A stretch of DNA of 64,000 nt from Dasypus novemcinctus. Taxonomy: Eukaryota; Chordata; Mammalia; Cingulata; Dasypodidae. Of this stretch, positions 1 to 9,949 are shown in pieces. Position 1 is the first letter of the stretch; each line of letters starts with the position of its first letter. The notes under the pieces were generated by a model. It was not told where the DNA came from. It did no database searches and saw only the letters and a program-made list of their open reading frames with translations. The translations under genes and the position numbers were made by a program. The stretch lies in assembly GCF_030445035.2 (NCBI RefSeq), contig NC_080675.1, positions 69,642,544 to 69,706,543 of the forward strand. The letters run 5' to 3'.

Positions 1-289
1 TTATGGGGATTGTATATCAAATTGAGTAGAATTGACATCTCCTAATAATATTTAATCTTCCAATCCATGACCATGGCATATTCCTCCAATTACTTAGTCC
101 TTTTTTGGTTTCTTTTAACATTGAGTTGCAGTTTTCTGAATACAAGGGCTTTACATCGTTGGTTAAGTTCATTCCTGACTGTTTGAGTTTTATCTGTCAT
201 ATTTTATTTTCATCACTTTTTGCCACTTTAGTACTTTTATTGATATAATCTTCATTTCTAGACTCTCTTCAGGCCTCTCTCTCCTGCTC

Positions 290-1217
290 TTTTCTTTTCA
301 GGCTCTAGCAATTCCTTCAGTATTTCCAGAAAAATCTGCTCTCTTACTTAGAAATTCTCTCAGTTTCTGTTTATCTGTGAATATTCTAATCTCACCCTCA
401 GTTTTGAAAGATGGTCTTGCTGAATATAAGATTCTTGGGTAGAAATTTTTCTCTTGTAGTATCTTAACTATATCATACCACTATCTTCTTGCCTCCATGG
501 TTTCTAGTGAGAAATCAGCACTTAATCTTATTGGGTATCCCTTATATGTTATGCATTGCTTTTCTTTTGCTGTTCTCAGAATTCTCTCTTTGTCTTTGGC
601 ATTTGACATTCTGATAAGTATGTGTCTCAGAATTGATCTATTCAGGTTTTTTTTCAGATGGGGAGTATGTTGTGCTTCTTGGACAGGGATATCTATGTTT
701 TTCAACAGGGTTGGGAAATTTTCTACCATTATTTCTTCAAATATTCCTTCTGCCCCTTTTCCCTTCTCTTTGCCTTCTGGGACACCCATGACATATATGT
801 TTGCATGTCTTTTTCTGTCATTTAGTTCCCTAATACCTTGTTCAATTTTTTCCCTTCTTTTCTTCATCTGTTCTTTTGTATGTAACTTTCAGAGGCCATT
901 TCTTCAAGTTCACCAAATCTGCTATTACATGATTCCAATGTTTTATTTTGTTTCATTTATTGCATCTTTCATTCCCATAAGATTTGCTATTTTTCTGGGC
1001 ATACTTTCAAATTCTTCCCTGCAGTCATCCAATGTCTTCTTAATATTCTTAATTTCTTCAGCCATTTCATTGAATTTATTAGGAGATTTGTTTGAACATC
1101 TATGATTAGTTGTCTCAACTCCTTTATATCATCTGGAGGCTTATTTTGTTCCTTTAACTGTGCCATATCTTCCTGTTTCTTGGTGTGGATTGTAATTTTT
1201 TGTCATTGTCTTGGCAT
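290..1217 (-). pseudogene. L1 ORF1 relic (RNA-binding chaperone ORF1p), frameshifted
   Basis: L1 ORF1p coats L1 RNA as a coiled-coil trimer and acts as a nucleic-acid chaperone. The likely start is the minus-strand ATG at 1215-1217, matching the start of the copy at 53861. The longest open piece is 481-867, 128 residues. It begins in the basic end of the coiled coil (MKKRREK), enters the RRM with the hallmark HANIYVMGVPEG, and continues into the C-terminal domain (AKDKERILRTAKEKQ, then YKGYPIRLSADFS). Upstream, at about 870-890, small length changes relative to the other copy break the frame, so the coiled coil lies in other frames. The copy is dead, but its RRM-CTD portion is the best-preserved ORF1 stretch in the window. 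Confidence 0.85.
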
Positions 1218-1719
1218 CTGGATAACTAGAGTATTTATTCTGGGTGCAGTTCTCTTTAGTTTAGGGCTCCTTGCCCTTTCTCCCTGCAGGTTGTGCAGTA
1301 GAAGCCAAGGATGTAGTTGGTGATCTAAGCTGTGGAGGCTCAAGCTCCCCTCATTGTCCCAGGGATTGATGAAACTTCTCCAAACTTTCTCCTTTGCCAG
1401 GGGTAGGGACAGAGTCACAACTGTGTGGAATAATTCAAGTCATGCAGGCCTAGACTGTAGTTGCCCAGCAAGACTGATGAGGCTTCATGCCCCTTTCTCC
1501 CCTGCCTGGGGTGGGGATGGAGGTGCAGTTGTGGGTAGCAATCTATGCAGTGTGGGTCCAAGATGACCGCAGTTGCCCCAGTAGACTTCTGATTATTCAG
1601 TCTGTGCCAGCCAAAGGTACCTGTAGTTACCTGGATAGGCTGGTGCAGGGCCTACCAGCCTCCTCCTTGTGGAAAGTGGGACTGAAGCCTATGCTAGGGC
1701 TGTAGGCTGATCTGTTCTT

Positions 1720-2540
1720 AACATCACTGTGATTTTTGGTCAGCCCGTCTTCCCCTCATGCTGGGGGTGGAGTCAAAATGGCAGCCACAGGCCTCCCTCT
1801 GACTTGGACAGATTCACACCCCAGCTGTTCCAGGGTACATCTTAGCCAGCTGAGTCTCAAAATCAGTAGCCAAAGTCCGTGGCCAACTGCTTCTTCCTCC
1901 CTGTTTTTGAGAAATAGAGCTTCCAATTCCAGCTTTACAGAATTGCTTCTAGGGCAGCTTGCACTGCCAGAGTGGGATAATCATCAGCCTCCATGGCTTG
2001 GCTGTCAGTTTCCTGGTGCAGGTTCTCCCAGCTTCCTTCCTGACATAGGTGGGGCTGGGGCCTAGGCTAGATCTGCAGTCTGATCTGGATGGAAAAAAGC
2101 TGGCCCATCACCAGCATCAGCATATTTCAGTCCACCCTGCTTCACCTCACTCCAGGGGTGGAGTTAAGATGGTGGCTACTGGCCTCTTTCTGACTTGGAC
2201 AGTTTCAAATTTTAGCTGTTCTTAGGATTATACTTTAGCCTGCTGAATTTACTCATCAGTAGCTGAAGTTGGTGTACAACTGTCTCTTCCTCCCCTGTTT
2301 TTGGGAAGTGGAGCTTCCAATTCCAGCCACAGAACATCTCCTAAGGTGTCTTGTGCCTCTGGTGGATGATGGGCACTGGCCTCTGTGGTGTGGAATGCTC
2401 TACTTACAAATCTTCTCTGCAGATACGCAGTCTTTTCCTTCCATTCCTTCAAGGATGTTGCAGGATGCTCTTCTGGTCTCCTGGATTCCCCAAACAGGTG
2501 CTTCAGCTTGCGCCAGATAGCTCTTGGTGTTTACTAACTG
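1720..2540 (-). repeat. Two tandem ~395-bp monomers in the L1 5' UTR
   Basis: The word GAGCTTCCAATTCCAGC occurs at 1917 and again at 2311, 394 bases apart, and the surrounding sequence (CTCTTCCTCC...TGTTTTTG upstream, TCTGACTTGGACAG further off) repeats in the same order. Each unit carries a YY1-like core in the same relative place: AAAATGG at 1775-1781 and AAGATGG at 2166-2172 (CCATTTT and CCATCTT on the L1 sense strand). The element at 52028 has the same arrangement. I infer a monomer-type L1 promoter, by analogy with the monomeric 5' UTRs of mouse L1. Confidence 0.7.
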
Positions 2541-2604
2541 CTCTGTAGCAGGAGTTGCCTCTAGGAGCTCCTTATTCCACTGTCATCTTGCTGGTTGTCT
2601 CTCC

Positions 2605-2907
2605 AGATCCTTTATGGTTACTGTTTGTATGGAATATCTTTTTCCAACCTGTCACTTTTAACCTTGTTGTGTCCTTATGCCTGAGGTGGGCCTTTTGTAG
2701 ACAATACATTGGCAGGTCATATTTTTTTATCCATTCTATGAGTCAATGTCTTTTGATTGGGGACTTCAATCCATTGACATTCAGTGTTATTACTGTAAAG
2801 GCATTGTTTACTTCATCCATTTTGTTCCTTGGTTCTCTGTTGTATCATTTTATTGCCTGTTTTTTTTTTCCTTTAGTTTTCACTTCCTAATAATCTTTAT
2901 TTCTATA
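2605..2907 (-). mobile_element. L1 ORF2 N-terminal (endonuclease) fragment
   Basis: This stretch aligns by eye with 17930-18270 of the antisense L1 further on (shared GGTTACTGTTT/GGTTACTATTT, TTTTCCAACCT, CTTGTGTCCTT, TTATCCATTCT). It therefore encodes, on the minus strand, the start of ORF2 and the ORF1-ORF2 spacer. It directly abuts the 5' end of the half-L1-like element, suggesting that element inserted into an older L1, though the other flank lies outside the window. Confidence 0.65.
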
Positions 2908-4353
2908 GATTTGGAGGAAACAATCTTGAGGAGCCCAGAGGAAGGGCAACAAGCTGTTATTGAATTTGATTTCCTGGGCTAGAGGAACAATGCATCAAAT
3001 CTCTTTATATTGGTAAGCTAAGAAAGAATTCTGTTTTTCCAAAATCAAATGTTAAAGTTTGATGTATAAATAATAAAAGGAAATTCAGCTTTTCTAATTT
3101 TCATCACATCTTCCTATCATTCGGGTTGATTGAAAATGAAGAGAAATAGCAAAATACTGTAGATTACTTCTGTCTTTTTGTTTCCTACTTCCAAAATTAT
3201 GTTGCTTGAAAATTTCCTTTATGACTTAAATCAATTATTCTTATCACTAAAAAAACAACACTGAAAAATTTTTTAGTTTGTGTGTTTTAGTTGAAAGGAT
3301 ATGTTAATAAAAAAGCATTTTCTAAAATTGCTTTTTCTTTCTAGTTTCTGTCTCCTTATACCCTAAACCATTCCTATTTTCTGTTCTTATCTTATTCCCT
3401 TTAATGCTCACTTCCCACTGTGCTGCCATGCATATATACTCCCTTTCTGACATCTCCCTTTCTGACATCTTTCCCATTCAGCTTGTCTGCCATGGTTTAA
3501 TCCTCTCTGACATACAATTCCTTGTCACACTGTCTCACATATACAAGTCATCTTTTTAGATAGCCTGTCTCTTACAGTTACTCTCTTCTACAGTTTCCTT
3601 CTCTGTCACAACACATATATCCTCACTTACTTGCCTGTTACACATATTTTCAGGATAATGTCTAAATCAACAAGGCTAAATATGATCAATGCAAAAAGTC
3701 AGTATTGCCAATTCACCACATCTCAACTGCACAGCTATGATACCAAGTAATGACATAGAAGCATTCTTCTTAACTTTCTATAGTCTAAAGCAATCATTAG
3801 ATGAAACACAATATTGGCTCTTAGTCTCTTACATGACAGCACACATATATAAACCCATGCCACAAAGATGCACATATACAAAGATACTTTGTGCTTATGC
3901 GCCCCTTCCTCCCTTCCCCGCCCCCCAACTCCAGTCCCCAGTGCTGCTCAGCTCCACTGTTATTTCTAGGTTCAAACTTTGTCAGTGATTTGAGCTGTAA
4001 GTGGTATTGGGAACATAAGGAATACGATACGTGGTTGCATAGAAGGGAAGAACAGAGCTGGAGGAAATTCTATTTGTCCGTCAAACATCCCTGGGGAGAA
4101 AAGGAATGAATACAGTACCACCACGATAATGGCATCTGAGCACTAAAGGGAAGTGGAACGGAAAATACCCATTTGTATTTTTTATATATCTTTTCTTTTA
4201 AAAAGGCAAGAAGGTATCAAATACTTCTAGAAATACTCAATAGAGATTATAAGATTTTGTTTTGCAGGTAAAAGTTTGAAGTGCTCTCTCCAATTCATAA
4301 CAAATTAACACTTATTTCCTCACAGGAAGATGAACTTTAAAATAATATTGTCT
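2908..4353. other. No gene seen; anonymous AT-rich sequence
   Basis: No recognisable coding region. A small tandem duplication of CCCTTTCTGACATCT lies at about 3440-3470 and a C-rich patch at 3905-3935. Open frames here are short and resemble nothing I know. Confidence 0.5.
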
Positions 4354-4729
4354 GGGAAATGGACTTTGGCCCAGTGGTTAGGACGTCCGTCTACCACATG
4401 GGAGGTCCGCGGTTCAAGCCCCGGGCCTCCTTGACCCGTGTGGAGTTGGCCCATGTGCAGTGCTGATGCGTGCAAGGAGTGCCGTGCTACACAGGGGTGT
4501 CCCCCGCGTAGGGGAGCCCCATGCGTAAGGAGTGCACCCATAAGGAGAGCCGCCCAGTGCGAAGGAGGGAGCAGCCTGCCGAGGAATGGCGCTGCACACT
4601 TCCCGTGCCGCTGACGACAACAGAAGCGGACAAAGAAACAAGAGGCAGCAAAAAGACACAGAAAACAGACAACCGGGGGAGGGGAGGGGAATTAAATAAA
4701 AATAAAAATAAATCTTTAAAAAAATATAT
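4354..4729 (+). mobile_element. tRNA-derived SINE (armadillo DAS-like), full length, young
   Basis: The head carries RNA polymerase III promoter boxes: A box TGGCCCAGTGG at 4367-4377 and B box GGTTCAAGCCC at 4411-4421. The tail has overlapping AATAAA words, then TCTTT at 4713-4717 and an A-run. Flanking repeats ATATTGTCT at 4345-4353 and 4730-4738 are a likely target-site duplication. By eye it differs from the copy at 20791 at about twenty positions, many of them CG/TG changes, so both look recent. Mobilisation would rely on L1 machinery. Confidence 0.9.
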
Positions 4730-4738
4730 ATATTGTCT

Positions 4739-5755
4739 TTGATTATTTTCCATTGGGGAATATGGTAGTATTTAGCACATTCCCTTTTAAATAAAATATT
4801 TAGAAAGAAGCACATATTTCAACAAGTTCTCCATGGGCTGCTGGATAAGCTATAAAACAAAGTTAGGCACTGATTCAGACTATCCTTTACCAGCCTACTT
4901 TAATTAAAGTGAAACCATATGTGTTTAAAAAAAAAAGCTTGCTCAAATCCAAATTATTAATAAATTTATTAAAATTAAAATAAAAATCTACCCTTCTGGT
5001 TCATAGTTTAAAAATCTGAGCAGGAATCCCTTTTTTTCTAATTTTCAAAAAATGTGATTAATATGTTATACAAGATATATACCACATGTCAAACACAGAT
5101 TACAGAAAGCATCTGTGAATAAAACAGCTCAGAAGTATAATTAAGCAGATTTTGGATCATCAGGGCTGAGCATACATTAGATCCCTTCTTGTATATTTTG
5201 CCAAAATAATTTTAATTCTTATTCTCACCTTCCATTGAGATAAGTGATAAAGAACTTTTCTACTCAGGAATTTTGTTGGTCCTGTACTGACGACATCACA
5301 TACATTGTTTTATCTTATTTGAAGAAGTTATTCTATGTGTCTTGAATTAATAAAGTTGTAGTATTTAAAATTATTTTAAATTCAGATTCTATACTTGGCA
5401 TTTTAATGATCCAGAATCACAGGACTTTGTTTTAAAGTGTATTTCTTTATTCAAAATAAAATATTTATAGATATAAATACATTTTTGAAGTGGTTGGCAT
5501 GTGTGAAACAAGGAGCTAGACGTGAGAAATTTTATAGACATGGGACACTAAAAAAACCCTAAGATGACCGTATACCCAGATTTTTCCAGGACAAGTCCCA
5601 GGTTACACCATTATCCAAACACAGTTGTCCCTGTTTATTCAATGTTATATCTATATGCACTTAATAAGGGGAGAGAAAAGCTGTATTCTCTGGTCCAGGG
5701 AAGCAGCAAGTAACCCTGTTTCTTCCTGATCTCAAGTAAGGAAACAAATCCATAC
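4739..5755. other. No gene seen; AT-rich unique sequence
   Basis: About 1 kb of low-GC sequence with no long open frame and no repeat family I can name. Confidence 0.4.
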
Positions 5756-5770
5756 AAGAAACCAATACCT

Positions 5771-5902
5771 CCAAGTCCCAAAAATGCCCCCACATCTGGG
5801 GAGGTGGGCTGTGGGGTATATGGAAGCCTCTTACATTTTTTAATGTAACATTTTTTGTGATCTATGTATCTTCAAAAATAAAAACAATTAAAAAAAAAAA
5901 AA
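5771..5902 (+). mobile_element. Tiny poly(A) retro-insertion (probably severely 5'-truncated L1)
   Basis: A 132-bp block ending in a run of A's is bracketed by a perfect 15-bp repeat, AAGAAACCAATACCT, at 5756-5770 and 5903-5917. That is the signature of L1-driven target-primed insertion. The body (ATGTAACATTTTTTGTGATC, then ATCTTCAAAAATAAA) looks like an L1 3' tail of a subfamily other than the one at 56.6 kb. The boundaries are firm; the source family is inferred. Confidence 0.75.
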
Positions 5903-5917
5903 AAGAAACCAATACCT

Positions 5918-6344
5918 GAGATTGCTGGTTTGCACTGACATTTATACTTCTTTGGTACTCTTAGTAGTAGCAAATCATGACCCTGCAGAGATACTCTTTA
6001 AAACAAGGTGCCAGAAGTCTCCCACAGAAGGGAAAAATGTATTGTTAAAGATGAGCATGAAATAAAAATAATTGTCCAGTAAGGAATTGATACACATGAG
6101 GGAGCTTAGTCTGACCAGAATAAAATAAAATAACAACCTAAGAACATGAAATAATTGAAGAATCTTCAGAGATTCTGACAGAGATTGCTAATTACTTCTC
6201 ACCCATTTATTCCCCTCTCTTCCTTCTAATAAATCTTGTCAATAGAGCTTAAACTCTCCCTGCCTAACCTATCATGTGAGCCATACAATTGTACGTTATT
6301 TGAAAAATTATAATTTGAGTCTTTTTCTAATTTATTTTTTTTAT
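5918..6344. other. No gene seen
   Basis: AT-rich sequence between two retroelements, with no recognisable feature. Confidence 0.35.
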
Positions 6345-6833
6345 TTTAAAAGAAGATTTAGATTACATCAACATTACATTAAAAACATAGGGGATTCCCA
6401 TATTCTCCACCCTCTCCCCTTCCCACAATTTCCCCCATTAACAAAATCTTTTATTAGTATGATATATTTGTTACAATTGAACGTATATTGAAGTTTTGCT
6501 ACTAATCATTACAGTTACACTTTGCAGAGCACAATTTTATAGGCTTTGACAAAATGTGTAATGGCCTGTATCTGTCAATGCAATGTCATGCAGGAGAATT
6601 TCAGTGTTCAAAAAATGCCCCATGTTTTATCTATTCTTCTCTATCCCTCCCCTCAGACCCTTTGGTGGCCAATGCCTTTATATCAAAGATACAAGTTCTT
6701 CCACTACTAGAACAACAACAAGTCTACTTTAATCCATACTTACATTCCCCCATCTTGTTTATTTATTCCTCACTATTGAGGATTTGGGGATGGTGATGCC
6801 CACTCTGTTCCTGATTGAGAGGGTCTTAGAGCC
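6345..6833 (-). mobile_element. Retroelement 3' fragment, antisense, family shared with 9950-11508
   Basis: It starts with a T-rich run, as expected of an antisense poly(A) tail, and holds a block (CCTCACTATTGAGGATTTGG, then GATGCCCACTCTG) that recurs at about 10090 as CCTCAATCTTGAGGGATTTG and GACATCCACTCTG. The two are copies of one family. I think it is an L1 3' UTR or another poly(A) retroelement but cannot settle the class. Confidence 0.55.
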
Positions 6834-7915
6834 TATATTAGTCAGCCAAAGCAGCACTGACGCAAAGTACCAGAAATCCGTTGGCTTTTATAAAGGATAT
6901 TTATTTGGGGTAGGAACTTACAGTTACAAGGCCCTAAAGAGTCCAACTTAAGGTACTATAATAGGTATTTTCTTACTCAAAGTCATTTGTCATGTGTTGA
7001 AACAAGATGGCGGGAAATGTCTGCAAGGTTTCAGCCCTCATATTTTTATTTTTTTTAATTAAAAAATTTTTTTTATTTTTTAAATTTTTAAAAATTTATT
7101 TCTCTCCCCTTCCCCCCCCCCACCCCAGTTGTCTGTTCTCTGTGTCTATTTGCCGCATGTTCTTTGTCTACTTCTGTTGTTGTCAGCGGCATGGGAATCT
7201 GTGTTTCTTTTTGTTGCGTCATCTTGCTGCGTCATCTCTCCATGTGTGCGGTGCCATTCCTGGGCAGGCTGCACTTTCTTTCACGCTGGGCAGCTCTCCT
7301 TACAGGGCGAACTCCTTGTGTGTGGGGCTCCTCTATGCGGGGGACACCCCTGCGTAGCACAACACTCTTTGCGCACATCAACACCATGCATGGGCCAGTT
7401 CCACATGGGTCAAGGAGGCCCGGGGTTTGAACCATGGACCTCCCATGTGGTAGATGGATGCCCTAACCACTGGGCCAAGTTTGCCACCCCCTTCTTCATC
7501 TTAAGACTGCATAGTCCCAGCTTCTTCCAGTCTCAGCTGTAGATTGGCATAAGGCTTGTCTCCCTTCCCAGAGCTCATTTCTTTCTGGCCTCAGCTGCTC
7601 CCTTCTTTTCACAAGGTCAGCTGTAAAATATCAGCTTCATCTCTCTTCCCAGGCTACAGGATCCTCTGTGTATCTTCTCTTTGTATCTACTTCCATGTGA
7701 TAATCTGTTTTATCAGCCCAGCAAGGGGACTGGGACTCAATGCTTAGTCTCTCTCTAATGAGTGGTTGAATCAAAGCCCTAATCTTAACATATTTTAATT
7801 AGACTTCTCAGCTGAATCTAATGTAATCAAAGGGTTATCACACCCAGAGGAACAGACCAGTTTAAAACATAATCTGTATCTCTTTAGATTACACAAATAA
7901 TATCAAACTGCCACA
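6834..7915 (-). mobile_element. LTR-like element (MaLR-like), antisense, split by a SINE
   Basis: Two arms, 6834-7041 and about 7487-7915, flank an antisense SINE. The left arm runs TATTAGTCAGCC then ACGCAAAGTACCAGAAATC and GGCTTTTATAAAGG; the right arm ends CAAACTGCCACA. The layout resembles an antisense MLT1/MaLR LTR, and a second copy lies at 21592. Flanking 5-mers GAGCC (6829-6833) and GATCC (7916-7920) match at 4 of 5 positions, as for an old 5-bp target duplication. LTR nature is likely; the exact family is uncertain. Confidence 0.55.
7042..7486 (-). mobile_element. tRNA-derived SINE (DAS-like), antisense, older copy
   Basis: The reverse complement carries the same head as the copy at 4354 (CTGGGCCAA at its 5' end, ACCTCCCATGTGGTAGATGG around the anticodon-like region), the same GC-rich body and a (C)n/AATAAAT tail. 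It is more diverged than the copies at 4354 and 20791. It sits inside the LTR-like element, so it is younger than that. I could not find a clean target-site duplication. Confidence 0.85.
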
Positions 7916-8235
7916 GATCCCATGCAGCAGATGGATGGATCTGTGAGTCTGTTTTTAATAGCAGCTTAAAGCTTAAAGTGTACTTTAGCCAGTACAGATA
8001 CCATAACATAAATATAGAAGAAATGAATGAGGTTAAAAGTGGGAGAAAACTGCAACAAAAGAATAAGAATCCCTGCAAAATGCTGAAAATTTTGAAAAAA
8101 GAAGTTCCAAATAAAATTTAAAAAATTTAAAATCTTGAAGAGAAATAAAACATAAAGAAGTTAAATAATTACTTTGAATCCAGCATATAGAGATAATGAA
8201 ATAGAGTAATGAAGAAAATGACCAATTGATCAAAA
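7916..8235. other. No gene seen
   Basis: AT-rich sequence without recognisable content between the LTR-like element and the L2 remnant. Confidence 0.35.
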
Positions 8236-9360
8236 TAAGTGTCTATAACCATTATCCCTAATTTACCCTTTCTAATTCTTTGTTATACTCATCATACTCA
8301 TATATTAGACCCCATCTCTTCTGTGAAACCTCTCTCATTAAAGTCAACAATTACTCCCACCTTGCTTAATCAAATGTTCAAATCTCAGTCATCATACTCT
8401 ATGTATCAGAAACATTTGACTCTGTTGACCACTCTTTCCTCTTTACCCATCTATCAGAATTCCAAACTAATTTGTTTTCATTCTATTTGCAATATATTTT
8501 TAGTTTCATTTTCATGCCTTTCCTTATCTCTCAACATCTAAACCAGGGGTTCTTAACAAGTGGTCCATGAGCTTGAACTGAAATTCAAAAAAATATTCTT
8601 GTGGGGATATGTTGGTGTGGGTGTAATATATTTATTAAATTATACATTGTGTAGTGTAGACTTAGTAAGGGGTCCATGATTTTCAACTAGCTGGCAAAGG
8701 AATCCATGGAACAAAAAAGTTTAAGAACCCCTGATCTAAACAATGCAGAACTGAAGATTCAGTTTCTCAACCTCTACTCTTTCCTATCTATATTCATTCC
8801 CATTAACTTGTCAAGTATGATGGATCTAAATAATTGTGTACATGTAGATGTACTTATATTCTTAAATACATATCTTTAGTCTAAACTTTTCTCCTGAATC
8901 CCAGGACTGTATAGCCACATATCAACTTGACTTACCCATTGACATCTCAAACTAGCCTACCTGACATCTCAAATTTAAGATTCTTTTCCATCTCAATGAA
9001 TGACAATTTCATAAGATTTAGCTCAGAATCTTAAAAAATACCATTTACTTTTCTCTTTTCTTACAACCTGCTTTCAATAAATGAACTTCTCTCTGCCCTA
9101 CTATCAAAAGTATATCCAAAATTCAATTATTTCTTACCATATGCACTCCTACATCCCTGGATCAATTTCAGACACACAAAGACCACATACATTTTCTGCC
9201 ACTATTTTCTGCCTTACGTTTCTAGACTTAGCAGCTATCATTATCACACTAAATGATTTTTGTATGTTTTGTTCAAAGAAATTGTATTTAGATTTTTTTC
9301 TCTTTTATTTCCTGCTGTATATTCAGCACATATACCTGTGCCAACATATCCTATGAACAC
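8236..9360 (+). mobile_element. L2 LINE remnant, sense
   Basis: Ancient L2 reverse-transcriptase sequence is recognisable in blocks: CATTTGACTCTGTTGACCAC at about 8412 (RT motif resembling FD-VDH) and TTGACTTACCCATTGACATC followed by TGACATCTCAAATTTAAG near 8930-8975. The frame is destroyed. A hAT MITE at 8544-8733 interrupts it. L2 has been inactive since early placental evolution. Confidence 0.6.
8544..8733. mobile_element. hAT-type MITE with terminal inverted repeats and 8-bp target duplication
   Basis: A 190-bp element begins CAGGGGTTCTTAAC and ends GTTTAAGAACCCCTG, inverted repeats of about 14 bp. ATCTAAAC occurs perfectly on both sides (8536-8543 and 8734-8741), the 8-bp duplication typical of hAT transposons. 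There is no transposase; this is a Charlie-like non-autonomous element inserted in the L2 remnant. Confidence 0.9.
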
Positions 9361-9669
9361 AATAAATATTGGATAAGTAATGCATGGAGGTCTAAAGGTA
9401 GATAATGAAAGTAGAAATAAAGTGTAAACTTTCCACACCAAAAAAAAAAAGAAAAAAAAATCCCTGAAAAAGAGAGGGGTTTAGTATATTGGCTGTAAAA
9501 AATTAAAACTAAAAATATAGGGGAAAAAAGCTATTTCAGTATTGCTTATAAGAGAAACACGAAAAACATAGTAACATAGAAAAGTTAAAATTAATTGAAT
9601 GGAAAATATTTACCAGGCAAATACTATTTAAAGTGAACTATCATAGCATAAAAATAATTGATTTCTTTA
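9361..9669. other. No gene seen; A-rich run at 9439-9461
   Basis: AT-rich sequence with an A-run interrupted by one G (9439-9461). No target duplication was found around it. Confidence 0.35.
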
Positions 9670-9949
9670 AACTTTTTAATTGAAGTTTATCATTCATACA
9701 TGAATGTACATAAACAATAAGTTAATAGTAAAAGTTGTGAACTTACAAAACAAACATGCATACCATCACACAGGGTTTCCATACATCACCCACCAACACC
9801 TTGCAAATATGAGAATGTTCTATCATGAATTATGACAAGTATATAATACAATATAGGTTGTTAATAATTGAGTGGGTTGGGAGAAGAATACAAAGAATCT
9901 AAGATATTAGGCATAGTTATTAGTTGCTCTTTCATGGTTTGTAACAAAT

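Larger units (their letters stand above)
1..2604 (-). mobile_element. Antisense L1 with internal deletion (half-L1-like), 3' side cut by window edge
   Basis: Read on the minus strand, the order is 5' UTR (2604 to about 1220), ORF1 relic (1217 to about 290), then a short stretch of ORF2 downstream of the reverse transcriptase (below about 190) that leaves the window. Bases 1-190 match the ORF2 segment after the RT domain; 250-1217 match ORF1. In an ordinary L1 these are separated by the endonuclease and RT, over 2 kb, which are absent here. The same join occurs in the element at 52028-56676. The 5' end is set at 2604 because similarity to that element's 5' end stops there. Identification as L1 is firm; the family name is not known to me. 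Confidence 0.85.

Noticed and set aside
497..1105. 202-residue plus-strand open frame
   Set aside because: It is the antisense shadow of L1 ORF1; the real similarity is on the minus strand.
2909..3012. Exon-like segment with an acceptor-like TTTCTATAG before it and a donor-like GTAAGC after it
   Set aside because: The frame stops inside (TAG near 2979), the acceptor side is L1 sequence, and no partner exon is visible.
4367..4421. Possible tRNA gene
   Set aside because: A and B boxes are part of a SINE with body, tail and target duplication; no cloverleaf-supporting 3' half.
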